Positions 43,438 through 51,364 of a stretch of DNA of 64,000 nucleotides are shown here, piece by piece. Numbering within the stretch: the first letter of the stretch is position 1; the number at the start of each line of letters is the position of its first letter. The stretch comes from Ruegeria arenilitoris (GTDB lineage Bacteria > Pseudomonadota > Alphaproteobacteria > Rhodobacterales > Rhodobacteraceae). Position numbers and translations under genes: made by a program. The notes beneath the pieces were generated by a model, which was not told the DNA's origin, ran no database searches, and saw only the letters and a list, made by a program, of their open reading frames with translations. The stretch is taken from assembly GCF_042675705.1 (NCBI RefSeq), contig NZ_JBHTJJ010000002.1. One strand, given 5' to 3'.

Positions 43438-44258
43438 TCCTCGAGCCGTTGGTCCGCGCCGCGCTGACCGAGGATCTGGGCACTTGCGGCGACATCACCA
43501 CCCGCACGGTGATCCCGTCGGACGTGACCTATGCCGCGCGGCTGAACGCGCGCGAGGATGCGGTTGTGTCGGGCATGCAGGTGGCGGCCTTGGCGTTCCG
43601 GCTTGTGGACCCGACGTTGAAGATCAAGCCGCTTGTGGCCGACGGGGACCGCTGCACCAAGGGCCAGACCCTCATGGAGATCACCGGCAGCGCGGCTTCG
43701 ATCCTGTCCGGCGAACGCGTGGCGCTGAACTTTGCCGGTCGTCTGACCGGGGTGGCGACCCTGACCGCCAAGCTGGTGGCGCAGACCGCCGGGACCAAGG
43801 CGCGCATCACCTGCACCCGCAAGACCACCCCGGGCCTGCGCATCGTCGAGAAACTGGCCGTGCTGCATGGCGGCGGGTTCAATCACCGCCATTCGCTGTC
43901 GGATGCGATCCTGATCAAGGACAACCACATCGCCGCCGCCGGCGGGGTGCGCGCGGTGTTGGGGGCGGTCAAGGCGCGTGCGTCGCACATGATGAAGGTC
44001 GAGATCGAAGTGGACCGGTTGGACCAGCTGGCCGAGGTTCTGGACACTGGCGGCGCTGATGTCGTGCTGCTGGACAACATGACGCCCGATACATTGGCCG
44101 AGGCCGTGGCGATGGTGAACGGGCGTCTGGTGACCGAGGCGTCGGGCAATGTCACTGTGGGGACGGTCGCAGCGATCGCGGCGACCGGAGTCGACTATAT
44201 CTCGTCCGGGGCGCTGACCCATTCCTATCGGACAATCGATCTGGGTCTGGATTTCTGA
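43410..44258 (+). CDS. nadC: Nicotinate-nucleotide pyrophosphorylase (carboxylating)
   Basis: A 282-residue type II phosphoribosyltransferase that turns quinolinate and PRPP into nicotinate mononucleotide. Signatures are 'ALTEDLGTCGDITTRTVIP', 'ERVALNFAGRLTGVATLT', 'TCTRKTTPGLRIVEKLAV', 'GGFNHRHSLSDAILIKDNHI' and 'EVEVDRLDQ'-type strands. The catalytic Lys and Arg residues are present in these. An AAGGAAA site precedes ATG 43410, which lies inside nadB. The operon ends 7 bp before the convergent mtfA-type gene. Confidence 0.95.
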   Translation: MHHATVPDLILEPLVRAALTEDLGTCGDITTRTVIPSDVTYAARLNAREDAVVSGMQVAALAFRLVDPTLKIKPLVADGDRCTKGQTLMEITGSAASILSGERVALNFAGRLTGVATLTAKLVAQTAGTKARITCTRKTTPGLRIVEKLAVLHGGGFNHRHSLSDAILIKDNHIAAAGGVRAVLGAVKARASHMMKVEIEVDRLDQLAEVLDTGGADVVLLDNMTPDTLAEAVAMVNGRLVTEASGNVTVGTVAAIAATGVDYISSGALTHSYRTIDLGLDF

Positions 44259-44265
44259 TCATAGA

Positions 44266-45084
44266 TCATGACGGTTTCGGCCATTTGATTGGATCCAGCC
44301 GGAAGTATTTGGACAGCTGCCCGTAGAATTCGGGCGCGGTATCCCTGAGGGCCTCGGGGCGTTCGAAGAACAGCTCGACCGTGACGGCAAAGAACTCTTC
44401 GTGTCCGGTGGCGCCATAGGGGTCGATCACCGTGCGCCGGCCTGTCTCGACCGCGTGCAGATGCGCGTCATACGCGGCCAGAAAAACACGTTCCCACTCG
44501 GCATAGCTTTGATCTCTGGCCAGAACTGGCACGCCGTTGGTGCCGCCGGACAGATCATCCAGCTGATGCGCGAATTCATGAAACACGACGTTGTGCCCGT
44601 CATGATCGTTTGCCGCGCCCTGTTGGCTGTGCGCCCAGGACAGGATCACCGGCCCCCGATCCCAGCTTTCGCCGGTACGGATGATCTCCTGTTCGGTCAC
44701 GACATAGCCGCTGTGCCGCTGTTGGCGGGACTTGAAGGCATTGGGATAGATCAGGACCGTCGTCAGATTGTCGTACCATTGGTCCGAGTTGACGACCAAA
44801 AGGCAAGCTTGTGCGGCGATCGACAGACGCATCTCGTCCGTGACCTCCAGCCCGTCGCAGCCGATGAAATCGACCTGATTCAGGAACAGGTTGATCTTGC
44901 CTTCCAAAGTGGCGCGCAGCTTGGCAGGCAACCGCTCGAGGATCGGCACCATCGCGTGGATGGTTCGCCGCTCCTCATCGCTCAGCGGTGTTAGAAGCAG
45001 CGCGGCCCTGGCCCTGGACTTCGACCAGAAAAACCAGGCCACCAGACCGGCGATTGCCGCAACAAGGGTCAGAAAGAGCACCAT
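44266..45084 (-). CDS. mtfA: MtfA-type zinc metallopeptidase (M90)
   Basis: A 272-residue protein with the zinc motif 'NVVFHEFAHQLDDLSGG' (HEFAH, about residues 165-170) and a downstream Glu in 'EEFFAVTVELFFERPEAL' that would be the third ligand. This order is typical of MtfA, which in E. coli binds the Mlc repressor and has peptidase activity. The N-terminus here has a hydrophobic helix ('LVAAIAGLVAWFFW') that could anchor it to the membrane. It is 41 bp downstream of the amidohydrolase gene in the same direction. Confidence 0.88.
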   Translation of the reverse strand: MVLFLTLVAAIAGLVAWFFWSKSRARAALLLTPLSDEERRTIHAMVPILERLPAKLRATLEGKINLFLNQVDFIGCDGLEVTDEMRLSIAAQACLLVVNSDQWYDNLTTVLIYPNAFKSRQQRHSGYVVTEQEIIRTGESWDRGPVILSWAHSQQGAANDHDGHNVVFHEFAHQLDDLSGGTNGVPVLARDQSYAEWERVFLAAYDAHLHAVETGRRTVIDPYGATGHEEFFAVTVELFFERPEALRDTAPEFYGQLSKYFRLDPIKWPKPS

Positions 45085-45125
45085 GTGGCGACGGTATCTC
45101 TATTGCCCCACCTCGGAAAGCCGAT

Positions 45126-46970
45126 TCATTCGGTCGAGGGCTGCGTGAAGTTCGCCAGCCAAGGCCTTTCGACATCCATGCCCTGATACAGCGCATGCAG
45201 CAGCAGATGTGCCGTCACCGGGTCGGGGGCAAGGGGGCGTCGGTCCAGTCGTCCCTCTTTGACCGCCGTATCGGCGTCGAAGATCACCGCATTCTCTTTG
45301 ATGGTGGTCAGCACCCGAAGCTGGGCCAGCGTTTCGGGGTCGACCGCGGTCGGGTCATCCGAAAGGATCACGAAATCGGCCAGTTTGCCCACCTCGATCG
45401 AGCCTTTCTGGTCTTCCTCGAAATGCTGCCATGCCGGCCAGATCGTCATGGCCTTGAGCGCCGTCATCACGTCGACCCGCTGGTGCGGGCCCAGGATGTC
45501 TCCTGATCGGGTGCGCCGGGTGACCGTTGCGGCCAGAACCCGCATGCTGTCGGGAAACGCCACAGGCGCGTCGTGGTGGGTGCCGAACATCATGCCGCGT
45601 TCGGTCACCCAGCCGGTGGGCGAGATGTTGTCGGCATTGACCGGCCCAACCGTGTGGTCGCGGTGCCAGTCGCCCCAGTAGAAGGTGTGCATCGGAAACA
45701 GCGACGGGAACACGCCCAATCGTTTGAGGCTGGCCACCTGATCCTCGCGCAGGAACTGACCGTGCACCAGAACCGGCCGGTTGCCCGGATCGCCATAGGT
45801 CAGCCGCGCCTCGTCGATGGCGGCGACCAGCATATCCGTGGCGCCCTCGCCATTGGAATGGGTCAGGATCTGGTGACCGTTCTCGAAACACCAGTTCACC
45901 GCATCCTGCAACTGCTCGCGCGTGATGGCGGCGTATCCGGCATAGCCGGGCGGGTAATCCCCGACCGGATCGTAGTAGGGCCGATCCCGCAGCGCGGTAA
46001 ATCCTTGCGGCGAGCCGTCGATTGTCAGCTTGCACCCGCCGACTCGCACCCGGTCGGCATAGGTGCGCGAGGCGTCCGACGCGATGAAATCGCGCGATTC
46101 CAGAATGTCGGGAAAGGCCACGACGTCGATCGGAAGGTCGCCGTCTGCGGCCACCCGGCGCAGGGCCTGAACCACCGCGCCCGAGGAGCGCCCCTCTTGC
46201 GCGGTGGTGTAGCCAAAGCGCGCCCACATCCGGCTGCCGGCGCGCGCGAAAGTCTGCAGCCCGTCTTCGCCGACATTGCCAAGCAGAGGCACCAAGGCGC
46301 CGAAGAATGCGTATTCCTCCAGCACACCGTTCGGCTCGCCGGCCTCGTCCTTTCGGATCACACCTCCTGGCGGGTTCTCGGTTTCTGCGGTGATCCCGGC
46401 CAATTCGAGCGCTTTGGAATTGCCCACCCCCAGATGCCCCGATTGGTGGATGATCATGATCGGAACGTCGCGCGAGACCGCGTCCAGTTCGGAACGGGTG
46501 GGGTGGCGCAGCTCGGCCAGTTGCGCGTTGTCATAGCCAAAGCCGATGATCACCCCCATCGCTTCGACCGTGTCGCTATTGGCCTCGGCCCACCCGGACA
46601 ACGCCGCCTGCAGGCTGGCAATGTCGGTGACCTTGCCATCCGGTGGGGCCAGCAGGTTCGCCGACAAGGCTTGCAAACCGCCCATGACGACGTGGCCGTG
46701 GCTGTCGACAAAACCGGGCAGCATTGCGCGCCCGTCTAGATCAAAGATCGTCGTTTCTTCGCCCTGATGACTGCGCATCTCGGCCAGTTCACCTATTGCG
46801 ATGATCCGCCCATCCTTGACCGCGACCGCCTGTACCGTGGGCTGAGCGTCAGTGATCGTCAGAATCGGACCGCCGGTATAGATCGTGTCCGCGACCTGTT
46901 GGGCCAAAGCCATGTTGCCGAGGGTCAGACCCGCTGCAACGCTCACGGCAGACAGGGATGAAAGACGCAT
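45126..46970 (-). CDS. Secreted amidohydrolase (YtcJ-like, amidohydrolase family 3)
   Basis: A 614-residue protein with a signal peptide (residues about 1-24, 'GLTLGNMALAQQ') and a metal-dependent hydrolase barrel. Metal and active-site regions are 'MLPGFVDSHGHVVMGG' (HxH), 'ILTHSNGEGATDMLVAAIDEA' and 'VLVHGQFLREDQVASLKRLG'. The 'LADFVILSDDPTAVD' C-terminal piece is typical of this family. It probably hydrolyses an amide or carbamate bond in the periplasm, but the substrate is unknown. ATG 46970 has a GAGG site; the longer frame upstream (to 47177) overlaps the transporter genes and is rejected. Confidence 0.88.
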   Translation of the reverse strand: MRLSSLSAVSVAAGLTLGNMALAQQVADTIYTGGPILTITDAQPTVQAVAVKDGRIIAIGELAEMRSHQGEETTIFDLDGRAMLPGFVDSHGHVVMGGLQALSANLLAPPDGKVTDIASLQAALSGWAEANSDTVEAMGVIIGFGYDNAQLAELRHPTRSELDAVSRDVPIMIIHQSGHLGVGNSKALELAGITAETENPPGGVIRKDEAGEPNGVLEEYAFFGALVPLLGNVGEDGLQTFARAGSRMWARFGYTTAQEGRSSGAVVQALRRVAADGDLPIDVVAFPDILESRDFIASDASRTYADRVRVGGCKLTIDGSPQGFTALRDRPYYDPVGDYPPGYAGYAAITREQLQDAVNWCFENGHQILTHSNGEGATDMLVAAIDEARLTYGDPGNRPVLVHGQFLREDQVASLKRLGVFPSLFPMHTFYWGDWHRDHTVGPVNADNISPTGWVTERGMMFGTHHDAPVAFPDSMRVLAATVTRRTRSGDILGPHQRVDVMTALKAMTIWPAWQHFEEDQKGSIEVGKLADFVILSDDPTAVDPETLAQLRVLTTIKENAVIFDADTAVKEGRLDRRPLAPDPVTAHLLLHALYQGMDVERPWLANFTQPSTE

Positions 46971-47068
46971 TCCGAACCTCCAGCAGCATATGGCAATGCG
47001 ATGGAGTCTAGCACGAAGTCCGCGTCTGGCCCGTGCAATATTCAGTTGTCGAACCGGCGCGCCGGCGT

Positions 47069-47800
47069 TTACTTGAGCGCGCGCGCGAGGAATTGCCGTG
47101 TGGCGTCTTGCTGCGGGTGGTCGAACAGCTGCTCGGGCGGGCCTTCCTCGACGATGCGGCCGTTCTGCAGGAAACACACCTTGTCTGCGGCCTGCCGGGC
47201 AAAGCCCATCTCGTGGGTGGCCATCACCATCGTCATGCCCTGCTGTTTGAGCATCAGCAGCACGTCCAGAACCTCGCCCACCAGTTGCGGGTCCAGGGCC
47301 GAGGTGATCTCGTCGAACAGCATCACCTCGGGCTGCATGGCCAATGCCCGCACGATGGCGACGCGCTGCTGCTGTCCGCCTGACAGCTGGTCAGGATAAT
47401 TGTGCATCCGGTCGGCCAGCCCGAAGCGTTCGAACATCTCTTCGATCTGGGGCAGCAGTTCGGCGCGCGTGCGTCCGCGCACGCGGCGCGGCGCCAGCAT
47501 CACGTTGTCCAGCGCTGTCATGTGCGGAAACAGGTTGAAGCTCTGGAACACGATACCGATGCGCGCGCGCACCGATTGCGGATCCAGACCCGGCACCGAA
47601 ATGTCAACCCCGTCCAGCAGGATCTCACCATCCTCAATCGGCTCAAGCAGGTTGATGCAGCGCAGAACGGTGGATTTTCCCGCCCCTGAAGCGCCGATCA
47701 GGCAGACCATCTGCCCCTCGTCCACGGTTAGGTCGATGCCGTCGCAGACGGTGCGGTCGCCAAAGCGTTTGACGACGTTCTGCAGGTTCAGTTTCGCCAT
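47069..47800 (-). CDS. Amino-acid-type ABC transporter ATP-binding protein (GlnQ/HisP family)
   Basis: A 243-residue ATPase. Walker A is 'GASGAGKST' (about residues 36-44), the Q-loop 'VFQSFNLFPHMTALDNV', the signature 'LSGGQQQRVAIVRALAM' and Walker B 'VMLFDEITSALDPQLVGEV'. It works with the permease (47800) and binding protein (48635) to import an amino acid or polar organic compound. ATG 47800 overlaps the permease stop by one base; the longer frame upstream is the permease gene in another frame. It is followed 98 bp on by the amidohydrolase gene. Confidence 0.92.
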   Translation of the reverse strand: MAKLNLQNVVKRFGDRTVCDGIDLTVDEGQMVCLIGASGAGKSTVLRCINLLEPIEDGEILLDGVDISVPGLDPQSVRARIGIVFQSFNLFPHMTALDNVMLAPRRVRGRTRAELLPQIEEMFERFGLADRMHNYPDQLSGGQQQRVAIVRALAMQPEVMLFDEITSALDPQLVGEVLDVLLMLKQQGMTMVMATHEMGFARQAADKVCFLQNGRIVEEGPPEQLFDHPQQDATRQFLARALK

Positions 47801-48633
47801 CAGCGCCGCTCCCGCATCTGCCGGGCCATCAGGTGGTCGGCATAGCGCGTCGCCGGGATGGTCACGATCAGGAAGATGATCGCCGCGCCCACATAGGGCG
47901 TGAAATTGGCCAGCAGCGATTTGAACACGCCGGCCTGCCGGAAGATCTCGACCGGGCCGATGAAGCTGAGCAGCGACACGTCCTTTTGCAGCGCGATCAG
48001 CATGTTCATCTGCGAGGGCACGACGTTGCGGACGGCCTGCGGCAGCACCACGTCGCGCATCACCTGTCCTTCGGTCAGGCCCAGCGACAGGGCGGCGGCG
48101 CGCTGGCTGTGATGCACGCTGTCGATGCCCGAGCGGAAAATCTCGGCCACATAGGCCGAATAGGTCAGGATCAGCGCCAGCGACCCCCAGATATAGGGCG
48201 AGTTCCATGGCCGGGTCAGACCCAGCCCGGGAATGCCGAAACCGATCAGATAGACGGTCAGGATCACAGGCACGCCACGGAAGATGTCGGTGAAGGCCGC
48301 GCCGAAGATGCGCAACGGGAACAGCGCGGGTGATTTGGTGTCGCGGGCCAGCGCGATCAGCAGCCCCAGCACCGCGATCGCGGGCGCCGACCAGGCAAAG
48401 ATCATCACGTTGATCTTGAAGGCTTCAAGTAGCTTCGGGAAGGACTTGACCAGCACCTCGCCGTTGAAAAAGCTCTGCTGGACCTTGGCCCAGCCCGGCG
48501 CCAGCGGCACCAGCACGATAAGCGCCACGACGACCAGAACGGTGCTGGTCGCGGCGATCCGGATCGACCGCCACCGCTGCTGCGCCTCAAAAAGTTCGCG
48601 GCGGGTCGGGCCCGCCGTTCTGTTTCGTGTCAT
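47800..48633 (-). CDS. Amino-acid-type ABC transporter permease
   Basis: A 277-residue permease of the HisM/GlnP class with about five helices. The EAA loop is 'AALSLGLTEGQVMRDVVLPQ' (about residues 185-204), and 'PVILTVYLIGFGIPGLGL' lies before it. Only one permease gene is present, so it probably acts as a homodimer. It starts 2 bp from the binding-protein stop. Confidence 0.9.
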   Translation of the reverse strand: MTRNRTAGPTRRELFEAQQRWRSIRIAATSTVLVVVALIVLVPLAPGWAKVQQSFFNGEVLVKSFPKLLEAFKINVMIFAWSAPAIAVLGLLIALARDTKSPALFPLRIFGAAFTDIFRGVPVILTVYLIGFGIPGLGLTRPWNSPYIWGSLALILTYSAYVAEIFRSGIDSVHHSQRAAALSLGLTEGQVMRDVVLPQAVRNVVPSQMNMLIALQKDVSLLSFIGPVEIFRQAGVFKSLLANFTPYVGAAIIFLIVTIPATRYADHLMARQMRERR

Positions 48634-48634
48634 G

Positions 48635-49450
48635 TCACTTGATCAGCGGAACGCCCGTTGTGTCCTGCAGCCATTTGGCTTCGATCTCGGCCAGCTTGCC
48701 GCTTTCGGTCAGCGCGGCGATGGCCGCATCCACGCAGGATTTCAGCGGGTTGCCTTCCTCCATCAACATGCCGAACTTATCGGGGTTGTCGCCTTGATCA
48801 GCAGGGAACTGGCCGATGACCTTGGACCCTTCGATCATTACCGCGCTCAGGAAAAGGGCGGTGGGCAGGTCGAACAGCGCGGCATCGATCTGGTTCGCAG
48901 TCATGGCCGCGTTCACATCGGCATTGTCGCCATAGAGCAGCGGATCGGCATCCGGCTGGATCACGCTGGCCAGTTTCGGCACGGCGGTGGTCGACCCGAC
49001 CGCGCCCCATTGCAGGCCCTTCAGCGCCTCGAGCGTGGGCGGGGTGTCAACGGCGTTTGCGCTGACCAGAACGGCCATCGGCGCGGTGTAGTAGGGGGCC
49101 GAGAAATCAACGACCTGATCGCGCTCGGGCGTGATCGAGTATTGCTGGATGTTCACGTCGAAATTCTTGGCGCCGGGCTGGATCGCCTCGTCAAAGGACG
49201 ACCGGACCCAGACCACGTCATCCGCGGCAAAGCCCATCTCCTCGGCCACGGCATAGGCGACGGCGGCTTCAAAGCCCTGGCCGGATTCGGGCGCGTCATC
49301 CATCACCCACGGGTAATAGGCCGGGTTTCCGGTGGCCACGGTGAACTTGCCCTCGGTCAGGGTCTTGCCCGCGGCGCAATGCCCGTCCGCAAGGGCCGAA
49401 GTTGCGGTGAACGCAAGGGTTGCGGCCGCGATCGAAAGCATCTTGGACAT
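48635..49450 (-). CDS. Periplasmic amino-acid-type solute-binding protein (family 3)
   Basis: A 271-residue receptor with a signal peptide (about 1-20, 'LAFTATSALADG') and the family-3 fold: 'GKFTVATGNPAYYPWVMDD'-like start (residues about 30-48), 'FDVNIQQYSITPERDQVVDFSAPYY' in the middle (spanning about 110-134), and 'SCVDAAIAALTESGKLAEIEAKW' at the end. It delivers substrate to the permease at 47800. ATG 49450 has a GGAGA site; the earlier in-frame start is not used. The FAD oxidase gene ends 105 bp upstream. Confidence 0.9.
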   Translation of the reverse strand: MSKMLSIAAATLAFTATSALADGHCAAGKTLTEGKFTVATGNPAYYPWVMDDAPESGQGFEAAVAYAVAEEMGFAADDVVWVRSSFDEAIQPGAKNFDVNIQQYSITPERDQVVDFSAPYYTAPMAVLVSANAVDTPPTLEALKGLQWGAVGSTTAVPKLASVIQPDADPLLYGDNADVNAAMTANQIDAALFDLPTALFLSAVMIEGSKVIGQFPADQGDNPDKFGMLMEEGNPLKSCVDAAIAALTESGKLAEIEAKWLQDTTGVPLIK

Positions 49451-49555
49451 GAGTCTGGGTCTCCTGTTGGGAATGTCGGGCCCACGGTAGTGTTGCCCGC
49501 CGACCCTGTCCAGTTGGTCGCGGTCTATGCCAGACACCGCAAGAAGTTCAAGCCG

Positions 49556-50971
49556 TCACGCGGGTGGAATGTTGTGGTTCACTCGGAACAGGTTGCCGGG
49601 ATCGTACCGGCCTTTGATCCGGGACAATTGGGCCGCGTTCGCACCATAGGCCGATGACAGGGCGGTGGCCTCGTCCGCTGGCATGAAATTGACATAAGCG
49701 CTGCCGGTTGCATGCGGCGTCATGCGGTCATAGAGCGCACGCGCCCAGGCGATGCAGGTGTCATCCTTGGCCGGATCTTCCCAACGGGTGTGCACGTTCA
49801 TGATGAAATGGGCCGAGCGTTGGGGATAGGCTGTCGCCGCAGCCTCGACCCGGGCCATCGCACCGCCGACATGGGCGATGAACACCTCGCAGGACGGATC
49901 CGGAAGTGTCGAGATACTGTCCAGAAGTCCTGCGATTGCATCCGTGGGCAGGGCGTCAAAATCGTGGCTTTTCCAATAGTTCCGCGCGCCGGGGGTCAGC
50001 AGGGGGTCAAAAGCGGCCTGCCAGTCGACGAAGGCGTGCGGCGAGATTACGTCCACGATCGGGTCTCCGAGCGCGCGCAGCGGCTCCATCGCGGCTTCGC
50101 CATTTTCGATGGGACCTGCATAGCAGGCGGCAAAGATCAGCACCTCGCGCCCGTGCCAGTCTTCGGGAAGGAAGGGCAGGGGAGGGGCCTTGCGCATCAC
50201 CGTCCAGACCGTCAGCTCGTCAGGGGCGGTGTCAGCGATCCGCGCGTATTCGGGCAGCAGGGCGGGGCCCTGCTCGATCGGATGCACCACAAGGCCGGAC
50301 AGCACCTGCGGCCCCAGCGGATGCAGGCGGAACTCGAACGAGGTAACCACGCCGAAATTGCCGCCACCGCCGCGAATGGCCCAGAACAGGTCCGGGTGGC
50401 TGTTTTCCGATGCGGTCACGATCGATCCATCGGCCAGCACAACCTCGGCCGAGATCAGGTTGTCGATGGTCATACCGAACTTGCGCGTCGTCCACCCAAA
50501 GCCGCCGCCCAGTGTCAGCCCGGCGATCCCGGTGGTCGAGTTGATGCCCGTCGGAACCACCAGACCGTGCGCCTGCGTTTCGCGGTCCACGTCACCCAGT
50601 ACCGCGCCCGGCGCCACACGCGCGGTGCGGGCCTTCGGGTCGACATGCACCGATTTCATCTGCGACAGGTCCAGCATCACCGCATCATCGGCCACCGCAT
50701 GCCCTGCAATCTGGTGCCCGCCCGAGCGGACGGACATGATCAGCCCCGCCTCGCGCACGAAATTCACGGCCTTTTGCACATCGCTGGCCCCAAGTGCCCG
50801 GATCACAAAGCCGGGTTTGCGGTCGACGATGCTGTTCCAGGTTGTCCGGGCTTCATCGTATTCCGGGCTGCCGGGAAGAAAGACGGATCCACGCAGCGAC
50901 GCGTCCAAAGCGTCCAGCGCGTCTTGGTCCACGGTTTTGGTGCTGCCGTTCAGCGTTATCAGGTCAAACAT
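49556..50971 (-). CDS. FAD-linked oxidase with BBE-type C-terminus
   Basis: A 471-residue oxidase of the vanillyl-alcohol-oxidase/berberine-bridge group. FAD binding uses 'RSGGHQIAGHAVADDAVMLD' (about residues 81-100), whose His could attach FAD covalently, and 'GIAGLTLGGGFGWTTRKFG'. The C-terminal 'RIKGRYDPGNLFRVNHNIPP' is the BBE motif. The cysteine that plant members use for a second flavin bond is not present at the usual place. The substrate is unknown; sugars and alcohols are typical. It is the last gene of a group of three with the DUF4242 and cyclase genes. Confidence 0.88.
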   Translation of the reverse strand: MFDLITLNGSTKTVDQDALDALDASLRGSVFLPGSPEYDEARTTWNSIVDRKPGFVIRALGASDVQKAVNFVREAGLIMSVRSGGHQIAGHAVADDAVMLDLSQMKSVHVDPKARTARVAPGAVLGDVDRETQAHGLVVPTGINSTTGIAGLTLGGGFGWTTRKFGMTIDNLISAEVVLADGSIVTASENSHPDLFWAIRGGGGNFGVVTSFEFRLHPLGPQVLSGLVVHPIEQGPALLPEYARIADTAPDELTVWTVMRKAPPLPFLPEDWHGREVLIFAACYAGPIENGEAAMEPLRALGDPIVDVISPHAFVDWQAAFDPLLTPGARNYWKSHDFDALPTDAIAGLLDSISTLPDPSCEVFIAHVGGAMARVEAAATAYPQRSAHFIMNVHTRWEDPAKDDTCIAWARALYDRMTPHATGSAYVNFMPADEATALSSAYGANAAQLSRIKGRYDPGNLFRVNHNIPPA

Positions 50972-51028
50972 GATCAGTCCTCCAGATCAGGTGGACAGGT
51001 TTCCTGCGGTGCTGCCTCGGGCAATGGG

Positions 51029-51060
51029 TTGCGCGCCCCATTCGAGCGAAGGGCGCGCAA
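51029..51060 (-). repeat. Strong stem-loop after the DUF4242 gene
   Basis: A perfect 10-bp inverted repeat (TTGCGCGCCC at 51029-51038 and GGGCGCGCAA at 51051-51060) with a 12-nt loop. It lies 17 bp downstream of the DUF4242 stop (51077) on the minus strand and before the FAD oxidase gene. There is no T tract, so it may reduce transcription or protect mRNA ends rather than terminate fully. Confidence 0.55.
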
Positions 51061-51076
51061 TGCAAATTGGGTCGTT

Positions 51077-51334
51077 TCAGGCGAAGATGCCGGGATCGAT
51101 CCGATCAACTGGTGTGATGACGTCAGCCGGAATGTTCAGACGCTTGGCCGCCTTGCGCAGGCTTTCCGCGTCCGGTGCCTCGTACAGGCAATAGGTTTTT
51201 CGCTTGTCCGCGCTCAGGAACGAGAAAATCCACTCGATCCCTTCTTCGTCGTTGATTTCCTTGATTTTTACCTTGTCATCGTCGCCAAGCTCAAGCTGTT
51301 CGGCGAAGTTCCGTTCGATGATGTACCTTGGCAT
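51077..51334 (-). CDS. DUF4242 small protein (nickel-binding-like family)
   Basis: An 85-residue soluble protein beginning 'MPRYIIERNFAEQLELGDDD' and containing 'GIEWIFSFLSADKRKTYCLY' and 'APDAESLRKAAKRLNIPADV'. This strand-helix-strand-helix order with 'CLYEAPDAE' is typical of DUF4242, a ferredoxin-like fold family; a Streptomyces member binds nickel. A GGGGGG site precedes ATG 51334. It is 30 bp after the cyclase gene and probably co-transcribed, so it may serve the cyclase protein as a ligand-binding partner. Confidence 0.85.
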   Translation of the reverse strand: MPRYIIERNFAEQLELGDDDKVKIKEINDEEGIEWIFSFLSADKRKTYCLYEAPDAESLRKAAKRLNIPADVITPVDRIDPGIFA

Positions 51335-51364
51335 TATGCACCCCCCTGCGCATGTGCTCGGAGT

